Below, piece after piece: positions 33,879-44,681 of a stretch of 64,000 bases of DNA. The first letter of the stretch is position 1; every line of letters starts with the position of its first letter. The notes under the pieces were generated by a model. That model did no database searches. It was not told the origin of the DNA and worked only from the letters and a program-made list of their open reading frames with translations. The translations under genes and the position numbers were made by a program. Location: contig CAUYUJ010001747.1 in the NCBI GenBank assembly GCA_963575745.1, forward strand, positions 206,336-270,335, given 5' to 3'. This DNA comes from Prorocentrum cordatum. Its lineage: Eukaryota; Sar; Dinophyceae; Prorocentrales; Prorocentraceae.

Positions 33879-35300
33879 CCGGAAAGGGCGGGGGCCCAGG
33901 GTTCTCCTTTCCCGGAAAGGGAGTGGGCCCAGGGTTCTTTTTCAGTTGGATCTACCCCCGGGGGGACGACGGGAGGTAAAGTGCGAATTTCCAGTTGAAC
34001 AAGTGCGTGTTTCGCGTGTCCTCTCGAGGAAAGTCTGCACCCCATCTCGGATCCTCGATAGATAACGGGTCCGCAGACCACCGCTTTCCTCAGTGAAAAA
34101 CAGGATGCGGCGCGTTCTGTGTGGAATCCATGAAGAATAACGAGGTCTGGAGACTTAACCAATTCGTGAAATAGGCGACCCAGGAGGTATCTAACATGGT
34201 GGTCCCGAGCTAGGGTATCTGACATGGTGGTCCTGAGCTGGAATAATGTGTTTTCACATATCCAGCCCACCCAGGGGGGTATCTAACATGGTGGTCCCGA
34301 GCTAGAATCACGTGCTTTTGCATTTTCAGGCCACCCAGGGAAGTATCTAACATGGTGGTCCTGCGCTGGAACCGCGTGTTTTCAAGTGTCCAGTCCACCC
34401 GGGGGGGAATCTAACATTGGTCCTGTGCTGGAGCCACGTGTTTTGACGTGTCCAGGCCACCCAAGGGAGTAGCTAACATGATTGTCCCGAACTGGAACCA
34501 TGTGTTTTTACGTGTCCAGGCCGCCCAAGGGGGATATCCAACATGGCGTCGGGCCCAACGCCGAATTATCAGGATACGCACGGGGGGCCGAAAAAGCGCT
34601 GAGTGAACACATAATTATCCTAATGCAGAAGAGTCATGTTTTCTTGCTCTGTACAGGGGGTGGCGCTTTGGGGGCCTCTCCAGGGAAGACACTGCGAGGA
34701 TGTCTCGAGCGGGAGCGCGAATTCAGCGTATCCATGCCACGCAGGGGGTATGTAACATGGTTGTCCCGAGCTGGAACCACGTGTTTTTACATTTCCAGGC
34801 CACCCAGGGGGATATCTAACTTGGTCGTCCCGAGCTGGAAACACGTGATTTTACTTGTCCAGGCCACCCACTGGGGTATCTAACATAGTTGTCCCGAGCT
34901 GGCACCATGTGTTTTTACGTTCCCAGGCCACACGGGGGGGGTATCTAAGAGTGTGGCCCCGAGCAGGGACCCAATGTTTTATCGTGTCCAGGCCGCTCAG
35001 GGGTACATCTAACATGGTTGTCCCGAGCTGGCACCCACGTTTTTACGTGTCCAGGCCACCCAGGGGGTATCTAACATGGTTGCCCCGAGCAAAGACCACG
35101 TTTCTTCCCGTGTCTAGGCCACCCAGGTGTGTATCTAACATGGTTGGTTGCCCAGAGCTGGATCCATGTGTTTTTACATGTCCAGGCCGCCCAAGAGGGG
35201 TATCTAACATTGTCGTCCCGAGCTGGAACCATGTGGTTTTACGTGTCCAGGCCACCCAGGGGGTATCTAATATGGTTGCCCAGAGCTGGATCCACGTGTT
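33879..35300 (+). repeat. composite repeat 7, D array, no E/F end
   Basis: A doubled cap (33,879 and 33,910) and module A (33,975-34,170) run into D units (34,175-34,560), a K module (34,535-34,740) and more D units (34,740-35,300). There is no E or F module, so the copy lacks its end. The D array is the site of composite 8. Confidence 0.8.
34535..34740 (+). repeat. K module (about 200 bp), four copies in window
   Basis: Between ATCCAACATGG and GCGTATCC of D-like sequence lies a block with CGTCGGGCCCAACGCCGAAT, CGGGGGGCCGAAAA, TCTTGCTCTGTACAGGGGG and GGGGGCCTCTCCAGG. Other copies are at about 49,735-49,935, 55,180-55,370 and 57,575-57,760. All four join D sequence at the same two points. Confidence 0.85.
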
Positions 35301-35629
35301 TTTCCCGGAAAGGGCCTGGGCCCAGGGTTGTCTTTTAGTAGGTTTATCCCCGGTTTTGACTTGAAGGGGGCCGGCTAATTTCTTGTGCGATAAATTACGA
35401 GGTCGGAGGGGGCCGGCGAATTAAAATTGTGAGGACGAAGGCCATTTTTCGCCACCCCTCACGCAGATCGTGCTCTTGGAATTTTACTGCCTTTAAGGAA
35501 ACCTCGATATTTCACAGGTGAAGTCCACTTTTTTCCGACATCGACTTTAAACGATAAAAAACGAGGTAAACGCGTTCGCTCGATAGATAACGAGGTGAAC
35601 GGCGCTGGGAACGGAGTTTTGGATTCTTG

Positions 35630-35965
35630 AAGTTGCATAAGTTCGGAAATAGCAGAAATCCAATTTGTTTTTGGACCCTGACCCCGCGGATCTGCGTGAG
35701 GGGTGGCACCGAATTTCAGAAATGTGGCAAATCCCATGTGTTTTTTGACCCTGACCCCGCGGATCTGCGTGAGGGGTGGCACAGAATTTCAGAAATGTGG
35801 CAAATCCCATGTGTTTTTGGACCCTGACCCCGCGGATCTGCGTGAGGGGTGTCACCGAATTTCAGAAATGCGGCAAATCCCATGTGTTTTTGGACCCTGA
35901 CTCCGCGGATCTGCGTGAGGGGTGGCACCGAATTTCAGAAATGTGGCAAATCCCATGTGTTTTCG
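35630..35965 (+). repeat. 73-bp satellite
   Basis: Four to five copies with CCGAATTTCAGAAATGTGGC, AAATCCCATGTGTTTTTGG and CCCCGCGGATCTGCGTGAGG. Successive GGGTGKC motifs at 35,701, 35,774, 35,847 and 35,920 give a period of exactly 73. A second block lies at about 45,010-45,345. Confidence 0.95.
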
Positions 35966-35974
35966 GACCTTGAC

Positions 35975-36180
35975 TTCGCCCAGGAGGGCCCAGGAGAGCC
36001 CAGGAGAGCCCAGGAGAGCCCAGGAGGGCCCAGGAGAGCCCAGGAGGGCCCAGGAGGACCCAGGAGGCTCCAAGAGGCACCAGGGGGCCCAAGGAGGGCC
36101 CAGGAGAAGCTCCAGGAGGCTCCAGGAGAGCCCAGGAGGGCCCAAGAGGTCCAAGGAAGACCCAGGAGGGCCCAGGAGCC
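35975..36180 (+). repeat. 10-bp satellite AGCCCAGGAG
   Basis: About 18 units of AGCCCAGGAG/GGCCCAGGAG decay to GCTCCAGGAG-type units at the right. The same block with a few changes is at about 45,363-45,560. Confidence 0.9.
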
Positions 36181-37815
36181 CTTACGAGGGATCGTGGCCC
36201 TGGGAGCGCTGACGCAGCGTAATTTACGAGGGATCGTGGCCCTGGGAGCGCGGGTGTAGTGTAATGTTTGAGGATGTCCCTAGCGAAACGCTTGTTTTTC
36301 AGAATTTGTTGAGGATGTCTCGAGCGAAACGCTGGTTTTGCAGAGTTGGGGATGTCTCGAGCGAAACGCTTGTTTTCAGAATTTGTTGAGGATGTCTCGA
36401 GCGAAACGCTGGTTTTGCAGAGCCGACAGCGACGCGAAAAAGCGTCCCGCGCGCAGGAATTCCGATGATGTTTCGCGCGTGCGGCGTCCCGCGCGCAGGA
36501 ATTTCGAGGATGTCTCGACTAATTTGTTTGTGTTGCGGGATTTCTTTGAATTTTGGCAGGATGTCTCGAGCGAAATGCTTGTCTTTCATAATTTGTTGAA
36601 GACGTTTCGAGCGAAACGCTGGTTTTGCAAAATGTTCATAATTTGTTGAGGATGTCTCGAGCGAAACACTGGTTTTGCAAACTTGGGGGATGTCTCGAGC
36701 GGGGGCCTCGTAGGGGGCCAGAATTCAGAGGATGTCTGATGCAAAATGCTTGTTTTCACGTCCCGCTCGCAGGAATTCCGAGGATGTCTCGCGCGTGCCG
36801 CGTCCCGCGCGCAGGAATTTCGAGGATGTCTTGACTACTTCGTTTGTTTTGCCAGGATTTCCTTGGATTTTGACTGGATGTCTCGAGCGAAACGCGTTTC
36901 CCCAGCACGTTCCATAGCGCGTCCCCTTGGCACGTCCCGCGGTGCGACCCCATGGCACGTCCTTTGGCACGTCGCTTGGCGCGTCCCTTGAGACGTTCCG
37001 CGGCGCGACCTCCTGGCATGTCCCCCTGTCAATGAGCTCTGGGGCAGCTACTATGTGTTCAGGCAGCTCGAGCTTAAGATCCAGATCAGTTCGGTCAGGA
37101 CTCGGATGCAAAGGAGAACTCGATCCACGAGGCTATAGAGCAAAATCGCGCCATGGCACATCGCAATCCAGCACGGTGCAGCACAGCACAGCCTTCGGCA
37201 GGGTACATCAAGATCGATACAATCAGCATTGCAACCTGGCACGTTCCTTGGCACGTTCCGTGGCGCGTCCCGTGGCGAGCCCCCCTGGCACGTCGCGTAG
37301 CGCGTCCCCTGGCACATCCCGTGGCACATCCATTGGCCCGTTCCGTAGCGCGTCCTTTTGGCACGTCCCGCGGTGCGACCCCATGGCACGTCCCCTGGCG
37401 CGTCGCCTGGCGCATCCCTTTGGACGTTCCGCGGCGTGTCCTCCTTGCATGTTCCCCTGTCAATTAGCTCTGGGGCAGCTACTATGTGTTCAGGCAGCTC
37501 GAGCTTAAGATCCAGATCAGTTCGGTCAGGACTCGGATGCACAGGATGACTCGATCCACGAGGCTATAGAGCAAAATCGCGCCATGGCACATCGCAATTC
37601 AGCACGGTGCAGCACAGCACAGCCCTCGGCAGGGTACATCAAGATCGATACCTTCAGAATTGCATTTGCCCGTCACCCAACCAGATGTCTTTGAAAACGC
37701 TGCCATGTGTTACAGTTCTATATTCCTTTCCGGGTTCGTGGGTCGATATGTTACATGTCCAGGCCGCCCAAGAGGGGTATCTAACATGGTCGTCCCGAGC
37801 TGGCACCGACGTTTT

Positions 37816-40472
37816 TCCCGGAAAGGGCTTAAGCCCAGGGTTCTCTTTTAGATGGTTTACCCCCGGGTTAGACTTGAGGTGGGCCGGCGAATTTCTTTTG
37901 CGATAAAGATCGAGGTCGAGGTGGGCCGGCGAATTAACATTTGAGGATGTCTCGAGCGAAACGCTAGAGTTTCATAATTTGTTGAGGATGTCTCGAGCCG
38001 AACGCTTGTTTTGTGTTATAGATTGTCCTTTCCTGGGGACCTGAATTCAGAGGATCCCTCAAGTGAAATGCTTGTTTTCACGTGCCCAGGTCTTGAGGAT
38101 GTCTCGAGCGAGACGCTTGGTTTCACGCCTCCAGGTTGCCCAAACAGATGTCTAGCATGAGGATTTGTTGAGGATGTCTCGAACCAGAGGCTTGTTTTCA
38201 CGTGCCCAGGTCGCCCAGGCGGATGTCTAGCATGAGGATGAGTCGAGGAAGTCTCGATCGAGACGCTTGTTTGCACGTGTCCAGGTTGTCCAGGCGGATG
38301 TCTAGCATGAGGAAGTGCTGAGAACGTCTTGAGTGAAACGCGCGTTTTCACGTGTCCAGGTCGCCCAGACACAGCTCAGCCCTCGGCACGGTACATCAAG
38401 ATCGATACCCTTAGCATAGCAGCCTGGCATGTTGCTTGGCAAGTTCTGCGGAGCGTCCCGTGGCGAGTCCCCCTGGCACGTCGCGCGGTGTACGTCCACT
38501 GGCACGTTCCGTAGCGCGTCCCCTTGGCACGTCCCGCGGTGCGTGCCCATGGCACGTCCTCTGGCATGTCGCCTGGCGCGTCCTTTGGGACGTTCCGCGG
38601 CGCGTCCTCCTGGCATGTCCCCCTGTCTATTAGTTCTGGGGCAGCTACGATCTGCTCAGGCAGCTCGAGCTCGAGATCCAGATCAGTTCGGTCAAGACTC
38701 GGATGCCAGGGAGGACTCGATGCACAACGCAAAATAGAGCACAATCGCGGCATGGCACATCGCATTTAAGCACGGCCCAGCACAGCACAGCCGTCGGCAT
38801 GGTACTTCAAGATCGATTCATTCAGCATTGCACCTTGGCGCGTTCCTTGGCGCGTTCCGTGGCGAGTCCACCTGGCACGTCGCGCGGCGCGTCCCCTGGC
38901 ACGTCCCGCGGCACGTCCACTGGCACGTTCCGTAGCGCGTCCCCATGGCACGTCCCGCGGTGCGTCCCCATGGCGCGTCCCATGGCACGTCGCCTGGCGC
39001 GTCCCTTGGGACGTTCCGTGGCGCGTCCTCCTGGCATGTCCCCTCTGTCGGTTAGGTTTGGGGCAGCTACGATCTGCTCAGGCAGCTCGAGATTAAGATT
39101 TAGATCAGTTCGGTCAGGACTCGGATGCCAGGGAGGACTCGATCCACAACGCGATATAGAGCACAATCACGGCATGGCTCATCGCAGTTCAGCACGGCGT
39201 AGCACAGCACAGCCTTCGGCACAGTACATCAAGATCGATACATTCAGTATTGCATTTGCCCGTCGCCCAATCAGGTGTCTTTGAAACGTTGCCATGCCTT
39301 ACATGTCTATATTCCTTTCCGGGTTCGTGGGTCGATCATGTTACGTGTCCAGGCCATCCAGGGGGTATCTAACATGATTGTCCCGAGTTGGAACCGAGTG
39401 TTTTACGTGTCCAGGCCGCCCAGGGGGTATTTAACATGGCGGAGCCAGGTGCTTTAACGTGTCCAGGCCACCTAGGGGGTATCTAACATGGGCCTCCTGG
39501 GGCCTTCCTGGGGGCCTGGAGCGGACGTCTAAGATGAAACAGTGTTGAGGATGTCTCCAGGGAACCACTTGTTTTCACTGAGTCCAGTTCGCCCAGGCGG
39601 ATGTCTAGCATGAGGTGGCACGTCCATTGGCACGTTCCGTAGCGCGTCCTCTCGGCACGTCCCGCGGTGCGTCCCCGTGGCACGTCCCCTGGCACGTCGC
39701 CCGGCGCGTCCGTTGGGACGTTCCGCAGCGCGTCCTCCTGGCATGCATGTTCCCCTGTCAATCAGCTCTGGGGCAGCTACTAGTTATGTGCTGAGGCAGC
39801 TCGAGCTCGAGATCCAGATCAGTTCGGTCAGCACTCGGATGCAAAGGAAGACTCGATGCGCAACGCTATAGAGCACAATCGCGGCATGGCACATCGCATT
39901 TAAGCACGGCCCAGCACAGCACAGCCGTCGGCATGGTACTTCAAGATCGATTCATTCAGCATTGCACCTTGGCGCGTTCCCTGGCACGTTCCGTGGCGAG
40001 TCCCCCTGGCACGTCGCGCGGCGCGTCCTTTGGCACGTCCCGTGGCACGCCCATTGACACGTTCCGTAGCGCGTCCCCTCGGCACATCCCGCGAGGCGTC
40101 CCCGTGGCACGTCCCTTGGCGCGTCGCCTGGCACGTCCCTTGGGACGTTCCGCGGCGCGTCCTCCTGGCATGTTCCCCTGCCAATCAGCTCTGGGACAGC
40201 TACTATGTGCTCAGGCAGCTCGAGCTTGAGATCCAGACCAGTTCGGTCAGGACTCGGATGCAAAGGAAGACTCGATGCACAACGCTATAGAGCACAATCG
40301 TGGCATGTCACATCGCAATTCAGCACGGCGCAGCACAGCACAGCCCGTGGAACGGAACATTAAGATCGAAGCATTCAACATGGCAGTTGCCCGTCGCCCA
40401 CTCAGGTGTCTTGAAAACGTTGCCATGCCTTACATGTCTTTATTCCTTTCCGGGTTCGTGGGTCGATCATGT
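37816..40472 (+). repeat. composite repeat 9 and attached E/F cluster
   Basis: The cap at 37,817 follows a single D unit (37,748-37,815). B units (37,945-38,365) join a partial F, then E, F (38,630), E and long F ending at about 39,343. D units (39,345-39,520) follow, then a truncated copy: a B remnant, E, F (39,755), E and long F ending at 40,472. The F-to-F distance is 419-420 bp in both halves. Confidence 0.85.
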
Positions 40473-40477
40473 TCTCC

Positions 40478-41035
40478 CCGGGAGTGGAGAGGAGAGGAGG
40501 AGGCGACGGCCCAGGGGCATGGAGGTGCGAGGAGGAGAGGGCAGGAGGGAGGCAGAAGGGGGGGGAGGAGCAGGAGGAGGAGGAGGAGGAGGAGGAGGAG
40601 GAGGAGGATGAAGAGGAGGAGGAGGAGGAGGAGGAGGAGGAGGAGGAGGAGGAACAGGAGGAGGAGGAGGAGGAGGAGGAGGAGGAGGGAGGAGGAGGAG
40701 GAGGAGGGAGGAGGAGGAGGAGGAGGAGGAGGAGGAGGAGGAGCTTCGCGAACCTGGGCCGTGGACCCTGGCTGCGAGCTTCGGGGGGCGGCCGGCCCCC
40801 CCGCCCTCTGACGCTTCCTCTGGGAGCGCGGCCGCGGAGGGGAGGGGCTCGCGGTGCGGTGCCGCAGGGCGCCACCCAGGGGCCCTACCTGTCCCCGCGC
40901 GCCTCTGCCGTTCCTCCTGCCGAGCCCCCTTCCCGAGCGCCTTCCCCGGGCGCCTTCCCCGAGCCCGTTCGAGCGCCCGTGCCTCCCCCGAGCGCTTTCT
41001 GTGCGCTCCCCGCCAGAGACTCTTCGGATGCTCAC
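40478..41035 (+). repeat. GGA microsatellite and GC-rich spacer
   Basis: Nearly pure (GGA)n covers about 40,558-40,742. It begins within a few bases of the F end border at 40,472. The bases 40,745-41,035 are G+C-rich with no recognised feature. Confidence 0.85.
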
Positions 41036-41462
41036 GTGTGTGTGTGTGTGTGTGCGCGTGTGTTTCAGTTTTTGGTTTCTTCACAATTTCTGGCATTAGC
41101 ATCCATTCGCCGCATGTGCAGTATAGTACGCAACGCTTGAAGTTAGGAGTGCTTGAGTGAAGACAGCAGAGTTGGTTGAGATGAGCCTCTGGGGCCCCGC
41201 TCAGATCTCCACGTCCATTGCTGTTTTGCTCCAGCTGTGTTTGCAGGCTGTTGGCTTAGGTTGACGCTCGAACTATTATCAGGGATTGCAGTGCACACGC
41301 GTGTGGGTTTACAGTCTGCGGCATGGCATGCTCGTGTTGCTGACTGTGCAGTTCTAGACAGTCAGCTAAGCAGGTGGAAAAAAGGAGTCGCGGGCTGTCG
41401 CCGCATGCTGCCGCCGATTTTGATTATCCTCACGTCTATTTGCTCTTCACCATCGTGTGTTC
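41036..41462 (+). repeat. left direct repeat of retroelement
   Basis: It opens in a TG microsatellite and includes CTGGCATTAGCATCCATTCG, GAGATGAGCCTCTGGGGCCC, GACAGTCAGCTAAGCAGG and TTTGCTCTTCACCATCG. The right copy differs at roughly one base in twenty plus small indels, mostly transitions. Confidence 0.92.
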
Positions 41463-43540
41463 GGGTCCGTCTGGAACTGGTCTGTATGGCAAGTGCACCA
41501 CCGACCCTTTCCATATCATCTCCATGTCAGTCAACATCCCCGACTACTCCGGCTCCCACTTCGTCTACACGTCCCACCCTGCAAGGCTACTACGGCGCTG
41601 AGCTCCAACGTGGGCTACGGAGTCGGGAACGAGTTCACCTCCTTGCAAGTCGAGCTGCAGATGGCGTCCTACGTCAGGAGTTAGGCCGCGTAGGCAGCCT
41701 AGGACAAACCCTGAATTTCCCGACGCACCTTCTCTTTCGACGTGAACCCCAGGAGCACGGCATATTGTTCATGAGTTTCTGGCCAAGCGTTCTCTGGCAG
41801 CTGTTGGTGGACGCACCTCGCCCCGCCTCCCTGAAGTCCCTCGACCTCCTACAGCATATGACCTCCTACTTCACCTCCGCAACCCCTTTCCCCACCTTGC
41901 CCAGTTTGGTTGGGATTGGGACTACGATATGCAAGCTACGCTGTGGACTCTTGGGTAGCAGGAGGCAGTCTTGGCGGTGTCTCAGGGCCATGCGAGCCCC
42001 CCCACTAGGCTTCCACAAGGCGCTTGTTCGTAGGGGCTCAGCAGACCTCATCAACGCGCTAGACCTCATCGAGTTGCTCCGACTTCAGACCTCTGCAGTT
42101 TTTGGAGACTTCCAGTGTGTAGGCGCTGAGCGTGCGTATATTTACCAGCTTGGCCTTCGAAACATATAGATAGGACAGGCTTCCCAGGAGCGCACCAGCG
42201 GCGAGATGCTTGGCTTCTCTCGCAGGCCACGTGAACACCTCCGCGCATGGACGCAGGTGGCCGTCGGCAAAAGCCATGTTTAGCAGCCCCCCAGAGCAGA
42301 GGATATCACACTCTCCTGCAAGGGAGATGGCGGCATGACTTCCTCTGCCCTGGTCCTAGATATCACAGATGTTGGTAATGCATATTCGCTGGAATCGGCA
42401 TATATACATCTTCACCGACCCGAAGCCAATAACATACCTACACCTCTCCTTCGAGGACCCCGCGGACCCCGAAAACGCCCTCGACGCAGGTGTAACAGTC
42501 GGTATGCAAGTCGATCCCCACGTACTTTCCAGGACCAGGACGATGAATGGCACTCGCAGTGCCTCGAGCGACTTTCTCGGCGACACATGGCAAGACAAGT
42601 TTTTCTCCAGAGCCGTCGTGAATGGCAGACGCTCCTCCGATACCCGTTCAAGCGTGCATGTCAACAATTTCAGCGTCGTGAATTTCAAAAGCATGGGCAG
42701 CTCGGACCCATCGATGTACATGGTAAAGGGTATCTACCATTGTTATTCAAGTATGTTGCGATAAGGCCACATGATGTTGAATGGGGCCGAGCTGCCGACC
42801 GACGGTTTCACCCAGCAGATTTTTGCATCGTGGTTTGGTCAGCTTGCAGTCGTCTTCCCCACTGTCACGATCGATTGCGCGCTCGGGCTGATGCCAAGCA
42901 AGCCGCGGGCGCGGCGAACATCTCTGGCCGCGGGCCAGTTTCCTCTTGGCCCCGTCGCCGGCCTGGAACGGACGGGTGCGATGGTGGCTTCAGCATGTCC
43001 TACGCCGAGAAGGAGCTACAATGCCCCACTGGGTTTCCCTGGCCCGACGACGTACCAGCATCGGCCAAACCACGCCCAGCCCGATGAAGCGGGACGTTTT
43101 GAACGTCACCAAGAACTTGAACCAATTTCGATTTGAGGACTTCGCGAACCTGGATCCCGAGTTTTTGGAGAAAGTTGTGCAAGGACATGATGTATCTAGG
43201 CCCCCCACTTAATGGTCAGACACCTCGTGAGCTTCTGCCGGCCGAGGCTCGCGGTGCAGTTTGGGAGTTTTGTGGGAAGTGGTTGAGGCAGCATGGCCCA
43301 CCTCAGGCTCGACTCGGGCCACTTCGCTGCTCAGCCACAGCTCCCTCAGCAGCCAGTCATCCTCTGCCAGTTTTGCGCGATGCTCAGCGAGCACGATTCA
43401 GTCTTTCGCAGACATGGGCCTCGCAGCCTGTGTCGCTGTCGAGGATGAGGGCCCTAATGCGACGTGGGTGGTGTGTAGCTTCTATATGTTAGTTCGATGG
43501 ATTTACCTTATTAGCCGAGTTCCCCGCCGCTGGAAACTAA
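41463..43540 (+). pseudogene. degraded coding region before RT
   Basis: Protein-like stretches appear in changing plus-strand frames: GKCTTDPFHIISMSVNIPDY (to 41,600), SNVGYGVGNEFTSLQVELQM (41,600-41,680), AYDLLLHLRNPFPHLAQFGW (about 41,850-41,915), FEDPADPENALDAGVTVGMQ (42,369-42,764) and FRFEDFANLDPEFLEKVVQG (43,120-43,190). No family is recognised. Their direction and position suggest the N-terminal part of the retroelement protein with many frameshifts. An unrelated insert cannot be excluded. Confidence 0.4.
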
Positions 43541-44681
43541 ACGCATCCTTTTTTTCAGACGCTGTATCCTGGTATCGGGCCCTCTTGGATTGGACTATGC
43601 CTCGGAAGGTCTTCAGAGGAAAATCTGCGTTTAGCGCCGAGAACCTGCCCTACTGTCATCCCACGGCGAAGCTAAAGTGTGGGACCCCCGAGGGCAAGCG
43701 CCGTTGCACTGACAAGACGCACTCGTGCTTCCGAAATATAGGTTCTTTCTTTTAGATCCCTGGCCGACGCCTTTTTCGACGGGTCGGCCGAGGCGTGCAC
43801 CGCGCGCTGCGGTATGTCGCGACGGGGTGGGGCCTGCGGGGCATGAGCCAGGCTTTCGACCTCTTGCGCCAGCGCGTCCAGACGCTGGGCCCTCCAGTGC
43901 GCGACCCTCGCTCTGGGGCTTACTGTTGCGTCGCATGTGGCACTGCTATGGTTTATCCTACCGTCGTCGTCGCCGATGCAGGCCGAGCCTACGAAGACCT
44001 CCACTCGCGCGAAATCGAAAAGGCAATCGACCAACTATTCGACCAGATACCTCGACACACTCGTTCGCGCACTATCGCGATCACCGTTGAGAAACGTGGC
44101 TTTGAAACTCGTTGGGGTGGAAACTATGCAGCGCCGCATGCTGACAGGTGCATTTTCAGTTGCAAGTCGCTGCGCAGGTGCCTCCTGGGTTTCCTTGGGA
44201 TGCGACTGTGCCGCATCGGCAACTTTTGCTTGGGACAGATCAAAGGCATCCCCATTGGAGGCCCTTTGTCGGGGCACATTCCGGAGATCGTTCTACGCCG
44301 CGCTGAGACCTCTCACGATGCAGGTCAATCAAAAAGGGTTACATGTTGCGGCAGGTAGATATGTTGACGACTTGGGCCGGTTCTCCCGTGCCCTCTGTCG
44401 TGCCTGTGTCTCTCGGATGATAGGGCAGGTGTATAACAAACATGGTCAAGTTTAAGGTCGATGACTCTTTCAATATTGTCAATGACACCATAATCGTTCA
44501 GAAGTTTCTAGATTCGGAGGTCCACCTGAGTCTCGCAGAGTTCACCCTAGAGCCCCTTCGTAAGAATGAGAAGTTTGTTTGGACTGGAGCCCTATCAGAC
44601 CTTGCCAAACAATCAGTTCCCCCATATGCCTTTAAGAAAGACCTGCACTCCTTAAGCGACACCGAACCGAACTTAAAGGAC
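43541..44681 (+). pseudogene. reverse transcriptase, frameshifted, YVDD retained
   Basis: Pieces in order: LPYCHPTAKLKCGTPEGKRR with THSCFR (43,645-43,735); a CVACG finger, then VVVADAGRAYEDLHSREIEK (RT motif A, about 43,925-44,030); GQIKGIPIGGPLSG (motif B, about 44,235-44,275); and VAAGRYVDDLGRFS (motif C with YVDD, about 44,344-44,385, another frame). Frame 3 from 44,442 continues with LDSEVHLSLAEFTLEP to EPNLKD at 44,681. The family copies RNA into DNA. The several frame changes and the interruption make it non-functional as read, unless the interruption is spliced. Confidence 0.75.

Larger units (their letters stand above)
35301..37745 (+). mobile_element. composite repeat 8, complete, inside a D unit
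   Basis: In order: cap (35,303), GGCCATTTTTCGCCACCCC block, 73-bp satellite (35,630-35,965), 10-bp satellite (35,975-36,180), two C units, B units, A-type pieces, E (36,895-37,025), F, E (37,245-37,460) and long F (37,461-37,742). The left neighbour is a D unit broken after CCACGTGTTTT; the right neighbour resumes D sequence at TACATGTCCAGG. The copy at 44.69 kb has the same module order in another context. Confidence 0.85.

Noticed and set aside
35420-35470. Spliced-leader relic in GGCCATTTTTCGCC
   Set aside because: Only a short T-rich core resembles the dinoflagellate leader; the flanking bases do not match.
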